NCBI RefSeq assembly: GCF_001941945.1
Contig: NZ_CP015583.1
Span: 4,264,148-4,328,147, forward strand
Reading direction: 5' to 3'
DNA: 64,000 nt
Origin: Roseomonas gilardii
GTDB taxonomy: Bacteria; Pseudomonadota; Alphaproteobacteria; Acetobacterales; Acetobacteraceae
Positions 40,439 through 50,940 of this stretch are shown here, piece after piece; positions within the stretch are counted from its first letter, which is position 1, and each line of letters opens with the position of its first letter. A model generated the notes under the pieces. That model did not search any database. It worked only from the letters and a program-made list of their open reading frames with translations, and was not told where the DNA came from. Both the position numbers and the translations under genes were made by a program.

Positions 40439-40459
40439 TAACCGGTTAATCCAAGTCAA
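40439..40459 (-). promoter_or_regulatory. Candidate promoter with overlapping palindromic operator before aroQ
   Basis: On the minus strand a TTGACT -35-like hexamer (40459-40454) is followed by the perfect palindrome TAACCGGTTA (40448-40439), which would lie in the spacer before a poor -10. A TAACCGGTTA core with central CG is typical of LacI-family operators; an IclR or GntR protein cannot be excluded. It lies about 90 bases upstream of aroQ, the first gene of the quinate/pca cluster. No candidate regulator gene is adjacent. Confidence 0.55.
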
Positions 40460-40714
40460 CGGAAAACTCTCTCATTTAGATGTCTTCATACTCCCGCACA
40501 CGGCCGGGAGCGATGGTCAGGCATTGCTCTGCCACGGGCCTCGCCCGGCGAGCCGGCCGCATCCGGCTGAACCGAAAAGGACCGGCGCCCGGCTTCGGTC
40601 CCTGGGGGCGTAAAGGGCAGCGGGGAGTACCAGAGGAGCGGGCGGCGATGCCCTCCGGGAGCAGTCCCGGGACGCCAGGGCCGGAAGCCAAGGCGTCATC
40701 CCAGCCCACGATCC
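40460..40714. other. Gap with a degenerate R1-type hairpin
   Basis: The gap between the quinate operon promoter and the DUF1489 gene has no convincing gene. It contains GGACCG (40579-40584) pairing with CGGTCC (40597-40602) in a context (CCCGGCTTCGGTCC) that resembles the conserved R1 hairpin, and a second small hairpin near 40660-40675 (CCGGGAGCAGTCCCGG). It looks like a decayed repeat remnant. Confidence 0.4.
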
Positions 40715-41152
40715 TCAGATCAGCCCGAGTTCCCGCAATTCGCGGCGCAGGCGCGGCGGTAGGGCGTCCAGCCCTTCCGCCACCGTGCCATCCGCCGGCA
40801 GGTCGGCCGGGGCGGCTTCCGGTTGCAGGTAGCGCCAGCCCTGGAAGGGCTTCTGCGGGCGCATCTCCACCGGCACCAGCTCCGGGTCGAGCACGAGGCC
40901 GACCTGGGCGCGGCCATCGGCGGTCTGGCCCTCCTCCAGCCCGACCAGCCTTTGCCGGACGCGCACGAAGCCTGCCACCACCCAATAGATGGAGCCACCG
41001 GCCAGGAGCTCCCCGCCCCGGCGCGGGATCATCCGCGTCCAGTGGCGCAGCGGCGGCTGTTCGGCGAGGCGGCGGGCCTGGATCTGGCGCAGTTCGGCCA
41101 CGTCCTTCGGGCCGACGGAGAGCTTGATGAGGTGCAGCACGGTGGCGCCCAT
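40715..41152 (-). CDS. DUF1489 family protein
   Basis: A 145-residue protein of the DUF1489 family, widespread in alphaproteobacteria and of unknown function. Recognisable segments are TVLHLIKLSVGPKDVAEL at the N-terminus, HWTRMIPRRGGELLAGGSIYWVV, RQRLVGLEE, VGLVLDPELVPVEMRPQKPFQGWRYL and the C-terminal PPRLRRELRELGLI. The start at 41152 matches the usual family N-terminus; an ATG 11 codons upstream is also in frame. No signal peptide or membrane span is present. Confidence 0.85.
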   Translation of the reverse strand: MGATVLHLIKLSVGPKDVAELRQIQARRLAEQPPLRHWTRMIPRRGGELLAGGSIYWVVAGFVRVRQRLVGLEEGQTADGRAQVGLVLDPELVPVEMRPQKPFQGWRYLQPEAAPADLPADGTVAEGLDALPPRLRRELRELGLI

Positions 41153-41393
41153 CTGCGCCGCCCCGCCGCCATCGGCAAGGTCCATCGGTGCCGGCCATGA
41201 CGGGGCAGGGGCACACGGGACGCAGATGTGATGGCTTACGGGGGCGCCGGACGGATTGCGCCACGGCATAAGGGGGACCAAGGCGGTCCGCCTTCCGGGG
41301 CGGGCGGCCGCATGGTCATGGGGCGCCTCCGGGATGGGATGGCGCGCGGCGGGTTGGGGCCGGCATCTGCCGAGCCGGAGGAGTGGCGAAGCG

Positions 41394-42308
41394 ATGGACC
41401 GGGACAGGCTGGAGCGGCACGAGATCGGCAGCGGGGCGCTGCGGGCAGTGATCTCGGTGCAGGGCGCCGAGCTCCAGTCCCTGCGCGACGCCTCCGGCGA
41501 GGAATGGCTCTGGCAGGCGGGCCCCGCCTGGCCGCGCCATGCGCCGGTCCTGTTCCCGATCGTCGGCCGCCTGCCGGGCGACACGCTGCGCCACGCGGAG
41601 GGAACCCACCGGATGACGCAGCACGGCTTCGCCCGGGACCGCCGCTTCACCTGGCTCGCCCTGACCGAGACGGCCTGCGCCCTGCGCCTGACGGAGGATG
41701 CGGAAACGCTCGCGGCCTATCCCTTCCCCTTCACCCTCGACGTCGCCTTCGCCGTGGCCGAATCCGCGCTGGCCTGCACCGTGACGGTGGCCAATACGGG
41801 CGAGGCGCCCATGCCCTTCTCGGTCGGCGCCCATCCGGCCTTCGCCTGGCCGCTGCCGCGCGGCGGAGCGCGGGAGGAGCATGGCGTGACCTTCCTGCCC
41901 GATGCCGCGGCCCCGCCCGGCACGCTGCGCGACAGCCTGCCGGTGCGGCGGCTGTCCAACGGGCTGCTCGACCGGGCGGAAACCCTGCCGCTGCGCCAGG
42001 GCCGGCTGCGGCTGGAGGACGAGCTGTTCCGCAAGGACGCACTGGTGATGACGTGGCTGTCCGCCCATGCGCTGCGCTATGACGGCCCGGGCGGCGCGAT
42101 GCTGGAGATGGTCTGGGAGGGCTACGAGGATTTCGGCCTCTGGTCCAAGCCGGGCGCGGAGTTCCTCTGCCTGGAGCCCTGGGCGGGCTATGCCAGCCCG
42201 CTCGGCTGGGACGGGGAATTCGCCGGCAAGCCGGGCGTGATCTCGCTGGAACCGGGGCGGGCGCGTCGCTTCCACTGGACGGTGACGCTGCGCCCCGCCG
42301 GGGCCTGA
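41394..42308 (+). CDS. Aldose 1-epimerase family protein (COG2017)
   Basis: A 304-residue galactose-mutarotase-like protein. Motifs are ISVQGAELQSLRDASGEEWLW, PVLFPIVGRLPGDTLRHAEG, MTQHGFARDRRFTW (catalytic His), and FSVGAHPAFAWPL with the second His; the catalytic Glu is probably in LEPWAGYASPLGW. It belongs to the LacX-like subgroup. The actual sugar is unknown. GGAGGAG lies nine bases before the ATG. A second, different aldose epimerase gene lies at 60395. Confidence 0.85.
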   Translation: MDRDRLERHEIGSGALRAVISVQGAELQSLRDASGEEWLWQAGPAWPRHAPVLFPIVGRLPGDTLRHAEGTHRMTQHGFARDRRFTWLALTETACALRLTEDAETLAAYPFPFTLDVAFAVAESALACTVTVANTGEAPMPFSVGAHPAFAWPLPRGGAREEHGVTFLPDAAAPPGTLRDSLPVRRLSNGLLDRAETLPLRQGRLRLEDELFRKDALVMTWLSAHALRYDGPGGAMLEMVWEGYEDFGLWSKPGAEFLCLEPWAGYASPLGWDGEFAGKPGVISLEPGRARRFHWTVTLRPAGA

Positions 42309-42481
42309 CGCCCCCGCCCCGGCATGCCGCCCTCGTCCCGGAACAGGGCGCGAATCCCGGGCGGAATCCGCCCGCCCTCGATTGACCCGCCGCGCCGGCG
42401 GAGTCACGGTCCGCGCCGTTCCAAGACAATCCCGTGACGCCCGGCGCCGCCGCGCCGGCGTCCGCGCAACGAGGACACGAC

Positions 42482-43699
42482 GTGACCGAAACGCCCCTGG
42501 ATGCGATCAGGCGATACGAGGATGAGCTGATCGCCATCCGCCGCGACATCCATGCTCATCCCGAGACCCGCTTCGAGGAGCATCGCACCGCCGCGCTGGT
42601 GGCGCAGAAGCTGCGCGAATGGGGGATCGACGAGGTCACCGAGGGCGTGGGTGGCACGGGCGTGGTCGGCACGCTGCGCGGCACCCGGCCGGGGCAGCGC
42701 GCGATCGGGCTGCGCGCCGACATGGATGCGCTGTTCATGGAGGAACAGACCGGGCTGCCGCATGCCTCCACCGTGCTGGGAAAGATGCATGCCTGCGGCC
42801 ATGACGGGCACACCACCATGCTGCTCGGCGCGGCGAAGTACCTGAGCGGGAACCGCGACTTCGCCGGCACGGTGCAGCTGATCTTCCAGCCCGCGGAGGA
42901 GGCGGGGACCGGCGCGCCGGCCATGATCCGCGACGGGCTGTTCGAGCGTTTCCCCTGCGATGCCGTCTACGGGATGCACAACAGCCCCGGCATCCCGGTC
43001 GGGCAGTTCGCGATCCGCCCGGGGCCGAACCTGGCGGGGGCGGATTTCTGGGGCGTGACCTTCACGGGCACGGGCGGGCATGGCGGCGCCGCGCCGCACC
43101 TCGCCACGGATGCGACGGTGGTGCTGGGGCATTTCCTGCTGGGCGTGCACACCATCGCGGCGCGCTCGCTGGCGCCGACGGAACCCGCCGCGGTGAGCGT
43201 CGGGCATGTGCATTGCGGCACGCCGGAATCGCCGAACGTGATGCCCTCGCGCGTGCTGGTGCGCGGCACGGCACGGTATTTCGAGCCGAAGACGCAGGAG
43301 ACCATCCGCCGCCGCCTGCGCGAACTGGCCGAGGGGCTGGCCGCGACCTATGGCGTGACGGCGGAGCTGGACTACCAGCCGCTCTGCATCCCCACCGTGA
43401 ACGACGCGGAGAAGACCGAGGTGGCGCGCGCCGCCGCCGGGGCGGTGGTGGGCGCCGCGAAGGTCGGGGAGATCCCGATGAGCACGGGCGGCGAGGACTT
43501 CGCCTTCATGCTGCGCGAGAAGCCGGGAGCCTTCATCCGCATCGGCAACGGATCGAACCCGGACGGTAGCTTCCACAACGTCCACACGCCGCTCTACGAC
43601 TTCAACGACGAAGCCCTGGCGCTGGGCGCGGCTTATTGGGCGAGCCTGGTGCGGCGGGAGCTGGGCTGGGCGGACGAGGAGGCGGCGAAGGCGGCCTGA
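42482..43699 (+). CDS. M20-family amidohydrolase (hippurate hydrolase-like)
   Basis: A 405-residue metallo-amidohydrolase of the M20D group, which removes acyl groups from amino acids. Metal-site motifs are GLRADMDALFMEE, KMHACGHDGHTTMLLG, FQPAEEAGTGAPAMI and YGMHNSPGIPVGQF, with the distal His in GSFHNVHTPLYDFND. The dimerisation domain lies at ~residues 185-295. The GTG start at 42482 (VTETPLDAIRRY) has GAGG eight bases upstream; an ATG at 42434 is in frame. The gene is followed by a peptide-type binding protein, which could supply its substrate. Confidence 0.88.
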   Translation: MTETPLDAIRRYEDELIAIRRDIHAHPETRFEEHRTAALVAQKLREWGIDEVTEGVGGTGVVGTLRGTRPGQRAIGLRADMDALFMEEQTGLPHASTVLGKMHACGHDGHTTMLLGAAKYLSGNRDFAGTVQLIFQPAEEAGTGAPAMIRDGLFERFPCDAVYGMHNSPGIPVGQFAIRPGPNLAGADFWGVTFTGTGGHGGAAPHLATDATVVLGHFLLGVHTIAARSLAPTEPAAVSVGHVHCGTPESPNVMPSRVLVRGTARYFEPKTQETIRRRLRELAEGLAATYGVTAELDYQPLCIPTVNDAEKTEVARAAAGAVVGAAKVGEIPMSTGGEDFAFMLREKPGAFIRIGNGSNPDGSFHNVHTPLYDFNDEALALGAAYWASLVRRELGWADEEAAKAA

Positions 43700-43837
43700 C
43701 GGCCACGCGATGCCTTCCATGGCCCGGCGGCGCCTTGGCGGCCGGGCCCGTTTTCCCGGCGGGTGGGGTATGTCGCGCCACGCCGCCAGGGCTGCCGGAG
43801 CCGCCGCCCGGCCCCGAAACCAGAAAGAACACGGCTG

Positions 43838-45430
43838 ATGATCAAGACAGTCTCCCGCCGCGCGGCGCTGCTCGCCTCGCTGTTCCTGCCCCTCTGCGGC
43901 ACGCTCGCGGCGCCCGCCGCCCGGGCCGAGCCGCTGTCGCTCGCGGTCAGCGCGCCGCCGGCCAGCATCGACCCGCATTACTACACGCTGACACCCAGCA
44001 TCATGCTGTCGTCGCACATCTTCGGCCGGCTGGTGCAGCGCGACGAGAATTCGCGCCTGGCGCCGGACCTCGCGGAATCCTGGAAGCTGGTGGACGACAC
44101 CACCTGGGAGTTCAAGCTGCGGCCGGGGGTGAAGTTCCACAACGGCGCCGATTTCACCGCCGAGGACGTGGCCTATACGCTGGAACGCGTGCCGACGGTG
44201 CAGAGCCCCAGCTCCTTCTCCGTCTATACGCGCGACATCGCCGGTGTGCAGGTGGTGGACCCACTGACCATCCGGCTGAAGACGAAGGAGCCTTCGCCGC
44301 TGCTGCCGGCGAATCTCGCGAACATCTTCATCGTCTCGCGCTCTGTCGCGGCGAATTCCAGCACGGCGGATTTCAACAGCGGCAAGGCGGCGATCGGCAC
44401 GGGGCCGTACAAGTTCGTCTCCTACGACCCGAACAACCGGGTGAAGCTGGCGCGCAACGACAGCTATTACGGCGAGAAGCCGGCCTGGGAGACGGTGGAC
44501 TACCGCATCATCACCAATGACGGGGCGCGCGTGGCGGCGCTGCTGTCGGGCGACGTGGCGCTGATCGACGCGGTGCCCACCGCCGATGCGGCACGGCTGC
44601 GCAAGGACGAGCGGCTCGCCGTCGCCGAGGCCGCCAGCACGCGGCTGATCTTCCTCGGCCTGGATGTGGAGCGGCAGGACGGCTCCCCCGACATCACCGG
44701 CCCGAACGGGGAGAAGCTGGACCGGAACCCGCTGCGCGACCACCGGGTGCGGGAGGCGCTGAGCATCGCCATCAACCGGCCGGCCATCGTGTCGCGCGTC
44801 ATGGAGGGCGCGGCGCTGCCCTCCGGCCAGTTCATGCCGCCGGGCGTCTTCGGCTACGATCCCTCCATCCCCGTGCCCGCCTTCGCGCCGGATCGGGCGA
44901 AGGAGCTGCTGACCCAGGCGGGCTATCCCAACGGCTTCAGCATCATCCTGCGCGGACCGAACGACCGCTACGTCAACGACGCGCAGATCCAGCAGACCGT
45001 GGCGCAGATGTGGACGCGCATCGGCGTGAAGACGCGGGTGGAGGCGCAGCCGCTGGCGACGGTGATCGGGCGGCTGAACCGCTTCGAGGCCTCGGCCTAT
45101 CTGCTGGGCTGGAGCAACTCCACCGGCGAGCCTTCCTCCTCGCTGAAGGCGGTGCTGGGCACGCGCGATCCGGCGCTGGGGCGCGGGCTGTCGAATTACG
45201 GGCGCTATTCCAACCCGGAATTCGACAAGCTGGTACAGCAGGCGCTGGGCACGCTGGACGACAAGGCACGCGAGGGGCTGATGCAGCGGGCGATGAAGAT
45301 GGCGATGGAGGATGTCGCCATCATCCCGCTGCATCTGCAGAAGAGCGTCTGGGCGATGCGCAAGGGCTATGCCTATACGCCGCGCGCCGACGAGGAAACG
45401 CGGGCCACGGGGCTGCGGCCGGCGAAATAG
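43838..45430 (+). CDS. ABC transporter binding protein, family 5 (oligopeptide/dipeptide type)
   Basis: A 530-residue periplasmic solute-binding protein. The signal peptide (SRRAALLASLFLPLCGTLAA, cleavage near ARAEP) precedes PASIDPHYYTLTPSIM and WKLVDDTTWEFKLRPGVKFH, the family 5 signature region, then GTGPYKFVSYDPNNRVKL. The ligand is probably a peptide, glycoside or acyl-amino acid. No permease or ATPase genes follow; the operon ends at a hairpin (45441-45475). Association with the M20 amidohydrolase upstream suggests a shared substrate. Confidence 0.9.
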   Translation: MIKTVSRRAALLASLFLPLCGTLAAPAARAEPLSLAVSAPPASIDPHYYTLTPSIMLSSHIFGRLVQRDENSRLAPDLAESWKLVDDTTWEFKLRPGVKFHNGADFTAEDVAYTLERVPTVQSPSSFSVYTRDIAGVQVVDPLTIRLKTKEPSPLLPANLANIFIVSRSVAANSSTADFNSGKAAIGTGPYKFVSYDPNNRVKLARNDSYYGEKPAWETVDYRIITNDGARVAALLSGDVALIDAVPTADAARLRKDERLAVAEAASTRLIFLGLDVERQDGSPDITGPNGEKLDRNPLRDHRVREALSIAINRPAIVSRVMEGAALPSGQFMPPGVFGYDPSIPVPAFAPDRAKELLTQAGYPNGFSIILRGPNDRYVNDAQIQQTVAQMWTRIGVKTRVEAQPLATVIGRLNRFEASAYLLGWSNSTGEPSSSLKAVLGTRDPALGRGLSNYGRYSNPEFDKLVQQALGTLDDKAREGLMQRAMKMAMEDVAIIPLHLQKSVWAMRKGYAYTPRADEETRATGLRPAK

Positions 45431-45440
45431 GCGCCCCATC

Positions 45441-45475
45441 CCCGGGGGAAAGGGGCGGGGCTCCGTTCCCCCGGG
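45441..45475 (+). terminator. Hairpin after the family 5 binding-protein gene
   Basis: CCCGGGGGAA (45441-45450) pairs perfectly with TTCCCCCGGG (45466-45475) around a G/C-rich loop. It lacks a T-run. The sequence closely resembles the left end of the R1 repeats (CCGGGGGAAAGG), so it may be a repeat-derived terminator. Confidence 0.6.
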
Positions 45476-45511
45476 AAACGCCATGCCGGACGCGCGGGGC
45501 GTGTGGCTGCC

Positions 45512-46231
45512 TCAGGCGGCGAGCCACTCTGCGAAGCCCGCCGCCACCACCTCGGGCGCCTCCAGCGAGGGCAGGTGCCCGACACCGGGCAGCAGCATGG
45601 CCTGCGCGCCCGGCACCGCCTCGGCGATCTCCTGCATCCGCGCGGGCGGGCAGAGCCGGTCCTCCTCGCCGCTGATCAGCAGCACCGGCACCCGGATCGC
45701 CGCCAGCCGCGGCCGGCTGTCGGCGCGGTGGATCAGCACCGCCGTCTGCTCCCGCAGCACCGCCGGGCCGAGCGCGTCGGCCATGTCGCAGAGCAGGTCG
45801 AAGAGCGCCGAATCCTCCCGCCGCGAGGCGGGCACCGCATCGGGCCAGAACTCGCGCGCCACCATCGTGCGCGCGCCCTCGCGCTCCATCGCCTCCAGCA
45901 GCCGGAAACGCGCCGGCGCCTTCTCCGGCGCATCCGGCCGCGCATCCCCGGCCAGCAGGGCGAGGCGGGTGACCCGTTCCGGCGCCTGCGCCACCATCTC
46001 CAGCGCCACCATGGCCCCCAGCGCCGCCCCGGCCAGGGCGAAGCGCGGCGGCGCATGGCGCAGCAGCCGCGCCGCGAGGTCGGGCGCGCTGCGCGCCCCG
46101 CGCAGCGCCGCCACATGCGCGCCGGCATAGCGGTCCCGCTCCGGCACCTGGTCCCAGAGCCGCTCCTGCAACGGTCCCCAGAGCCGTGCGTCGCACATCA
46201 GTCCGGGGAGCAGCAGGAGCGGATCGGCCAT
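45512..46231 (-). CDS. Alpha/beta hydrolase-fold protein lacking the nucleophile serine
   Basis: A 239-residue alpha/beta-hydrolase-fold protein (LLLLPGLMCDARLWGPLQER, then VLLISGEEDRLCPPARM for the Asp and LLPGVGHLPSLEAPE for the His). The nucleophile elbow, normally GxSxG, reads AGAALGAMVALEM, so the catalytic serine is alanine (codon GCG). Asp and His remain. It could be an inactive or repurposed protein. It starts 5 bases after the upstream aldolase gene and is surely co-transcribed with it. Confidence 0.85.
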   Translation of the reverse strand: MADPLLLLPGLMCDARLWGPLQERLWDQVPERDRYAGAHVAALRGARSAPDLAARLLRHAPPRFALAGAALGAMVALEMVAQAPERVTRLALLAGDARPDAPEKAPARFRLLEAMEREGARTMVAREFWPDAVPASRREDSALFDLLCDMADALGPAVLREQTAVLIHRADSRPRLAAIRVPVLLISGEEDRLCPPARMQEIAEAVPGAQAMLLPGVGHLPSLEAPEVVAAGFAEWLAA

Positions 46232-46236
46232 GGCGG

Positions 46237-47001
46237 TCAAACGCTCCGTGCTGCCGCCAGGTTGGCCCGCGCCCCGCCGGCGAGGAAGCCGACATCGTAT
46301 CCGGGGTTCACGAGCTGGAAGCCCTCCTTCGCCCGCCGCCCCGCCGCCGGCCCGTCGGAACAAAAGATCCCGGCGATCTTGCCGGCGGCACGGCTGCGCG
46401 CCAGCACATGCGCGATGGCCGTGGCGGCACGCGTGCCGGCCTCCGGCTCCGAGGAGGGCCGCTCGCCCATCTCGATGCAGAGGTCGTTCGGCCCGATGAA
46501 GACGCCGTCGATCTCCGGCAGGGCGAGGATCGCGTCGATCTCCGTCACGCCGCCCCGGGTCTCGATCATCGCCAGCGCCAGGACCTCGTCGTTCGCGCGC
46601 TCGAAATAATCCGGACCGCCATAAAGCACGCCGCGCGCCGGGCCGTAGGAACGGCCGCCACGAGGGCCATAGCGGCAGGCCTCCGAGAAGCGCCGCGCCT
46701 CCTCCGCCGAATTCACCAGCGGGCAGATGACGCCATAGGCCCCGGCATCGAGCGCCTGCATCACCAGCCCCGGATCGTTCGAGCGCACCCGCAGCAGCGG
46801 CTGCGCCGGCGTGGCGGAGATCGCCTGGAGCATCGCCGCCGCGGTCTCGAAGCCGATCAGCCCGTGCTGCATGTCCACGGTGACGCAGTCATAGCCCGCA
46901 TGGCCCAGCAACTCGGCCGCATAGGGGGCGGGGATGGCGCACCAGCCGTTCATCGCCGCACCGCCCTTGCGGGCGATCTCGCGGATACGGTTCGGGCGCA
47001 T
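46237..47001 (-). CDS. HpcH/HpaI-family aldolase
   Basis: A 254-residue class II (metal-dependent) aldolase, typically acting on 2-keto-3-deoxy or 4-hydroxy-2-oxo acids. Active-site segments are YDCVTVDMQHGLIGF, LLRVRSNDPGLVMQALDAGA, MIETRGGVTEID (metal Glu) and GPNDLCIEMG (metal Asp). The natural substrate is not evident; its partner downstream is an alpha/beta-fold protein without a catalytic serine. A 380-base leader precedes it. Confidence 0.88.
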   Translation of the reverse strand: MRPNRIREIARKGGAAMNGWCAIPAPYAAELLGHAGYDCVTVDMQHGLIGFETAAAMLQAISATPAQPLLRVRSNDPGLVMQALDAGAYGVICPLVNSAEEARRFSEACRYGPRGGRSYGPARGVLYGGPDYFERANDEVLALAMIETRGGVTEIDAILALPEIDGVFIGPNDLCIEMGERPSSEPEAGTRAATAIAHVLARSRAAGKIAGIFCSDGPAAGRRAKEGFQLVNPGYDVGFLAGGARANLAAARSV

Positions 47002-47382
47002 CAGCAGCCCTCCCGCCCGGTGGCCCGGGCCGGAACGTGCCGGGGAAGGGATCTGCAGGGGGTCGATGCTGACATGGGCGTTCCTTTCCGGCCGCCCGGT
47101 CCGGGATGGGGCCGGGGGGGCATGGAAGGCTCTCTCCGAAGGCGTCCGGGCGCAGGCAGCCGGGACGCGGCGCGGGCCTTCCTTGTTCCGCCGAGGCTAG
47201 CGCAGGACAGGGCGGCAAAGAAGCCCGCCTCCGCGGATCGCGGCACCGATGCCAAAGGGTCGGACTGGACCCGTTTGCTCCCTGCCCAGCCCGCCCGGTT
47301 CCGGGGGAAGCAAGGCCCCACTCCCTGGGGTGGGCCAGAAGGGGTGGTCCAGCGAAAGCCGCCCATCTGGCGCCGCCGGGGC
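47002..47382. other. Gap upstream of the aldolase gene
   Basis: A 381-base non-coding stretch. Short GC-rich hairpins are visible (for example CCCCACTCCCTGGGG around 47310) and may end the HNH gene transcript. I see no small gene, operator or convincing promoter. Confidence 0.3.
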
Positions 47383-47820
47383 CTATGGCCTGGGCTTTCC
47401 GCGGCACCAGCCCAGCTTGTGGGCGCGGTCGACGTTGCAGCGGCGGCAGGCGACGGCGAGGTTGCAGGGGCGGTTCCCACCACCCTGCTTGCGCGGCAGG
47501 ATGTGCTCGAAGCTCGGCCGGTCGTCCGGGTCCGGCGCATCGGCCTCCATCCGCTTGCCGCAATGGCAGCAGCGGTGGTTCTGCTCCGCCGAAAGCCGCT
47601 CGCGCAATCTCGGCGAGTTCCAGTCCACGAAGCCGTGCAGCCGCGCCTCCTCCGACAGCAAGGCCCGGTGATAGGCCTCCCAGTCGTTCACCGCGCTGCT
47701 CGTCGGATAGCACTCCCCACGATGCCGCGCCCAGGCGAGGTCACATTCCCGGGCGACCGGATCGGAGGCCGAGCCTCCGCGGCCGGGTGGAAGACCGGCG
47801 GCCTGCGTGATCCTGTTCAT
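47383..47820 (-). CDS. HNH endonuclease-like protein
   Basis: A 145-residue protein with a C-terminal HNH domain: NHRCCHCGKRM (first CxxC zinc pair), PSFEHILPRKQGGGNRPCNL (catalytic His and Asn), and ACRRCNVDRAHKLGW (second CxxC). The N-terminal ~80 residues (DLAWARHRGECYPTSSAVND and AYHRALLSEEARLHGFVDW) are of no known family. HNH proteins occur in phages, restriction and repair systems and toxins; no such partner is adjacent, so the role is open. The ATG at 47820 was chosen; longer in-frame starts exist. Confidence 0.75.
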   Translation of the reverse strand: MNRITQAAGLPPGRGGSASDPVARECDLAWARHRGECYPTSSAVNDWEAYHRALLSEEARLHGFVDWNSPRLRERLSAEQNHRCCHCGKRMEADAPDPDDRPSFEHILPRKQGGGNRPCNLAVACRRCNVDRAHKLGWCRGKPRP

Positions 47821-48000
47821 GCTGCCTGCGCGTGGTCGCGCCTCCCTGCAAGGAGATGGCCGCCATGGTGAAGGGCCTGCGCCCGGCCCCAGGCGAGTAG
47901 CTCGTATGGGGATGACCCCCACGGCCCGCGATCGCTGGAAGCGTCATCGCAAACCCTGGCAGCCTCCTCCGTGGCCGGAACCGCTCCTCGCCGGCCACCC

Positions 48001-48366
48001 TCAGCGGGTGGCGAGCATGGAGTGCCGCGGCGCATGGGGGCCGGTGCCGAAGCCACCGCCCACCGCGCTGGAGCCCGAACCTGAGAAGTCGGTGGGCGAG
48101 GCGCCCACGCTGTTCTCTGTCACCATCACCCGCTCGGCGACATAGGGCGAACCGATGCCGATGGCGGAGGAGCCGGAATTGCTGACATTGAGCGGGGTGG
48201 CGCCGGCGAGGGCACGGGTGGTGGCCTCGTAGGAGGGGGTGCCGTTCACGCTGGAGGAGCCGGAATTGGAGAAGTCGGTCACCTCGGCCCGCGCGGCCAG
48301 TGGGGCGACAGCACCGAGCGAGAGAGCCAGGGCGGCGATGGCGAGGCGGCTGGAGATCCTGGACAT
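48001..48366 (-). CDS. Small secreted protein with three SGSS repeats
   Basis: A 121-residue protein not assigned to a family. The signal peptide (LAIAALALSLGAVAPLAARA, cleavage before EVTDF) is followed by three imperfect repeats of ~30 residues, each opening with a Ser/Gly motif: DFSNSGSSSVNG, NVSNSGSSAIGIG and DFSGSGSSAVGGG. The repeats begin or end near Pro residues. The mature protein has few charges and no Cys. It is likely exported to the periplasm or outside. The ATG has AGGAACGCC upstream (AGGA nine bases away). Confidence 0.7.
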   Translation of the reverse strand: MSRISSRLAIAALALSLGAVAPLAARAEVTDFSNSGSSSVNGTPSYEATTRALAGATPLNVSNSGSSAIGIGSPYVAERVMVTENSVGASPTDFSGSGSSAVGGGFGTGPHAPRHSMLATR

Positions 48367-48429
48367 GATGGCGTTCCTGTCTTTCCGGTGGGCCTCATTG
48401 CCCGTCCGGTGACAGGGATATGGATAATC

Positions 48430-50754
<2,325 letters not shown>

Positions 50755-50940
50755 TCACCGCCGCCCCCCCCCCGCGACCGGTATAACGGTCCGGAGCCGT
50801 GCTCCCCGAGCCATGCCGCCGGGGACCGCACGGCTCCGGACCGAAGTCATATCCGGCCCGTCCCATGCCCCCCGGGGACGAGGCCGGGCCGCCCCGACGC
50901 CCGACAACGGAAGCCTTTCGAGGAACCCGGAAAGAACACC

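Noticed and set aside
42404..45484. Minus-strand open frame of about 1,000 codons
   Set aside because: It is antisense to two clear genes (M20 amidohydrolase and family 5 binding protein). Its protein is low-complexity His/Arg/Gly, typical of codon-biased shadows in GC-rich DNA.
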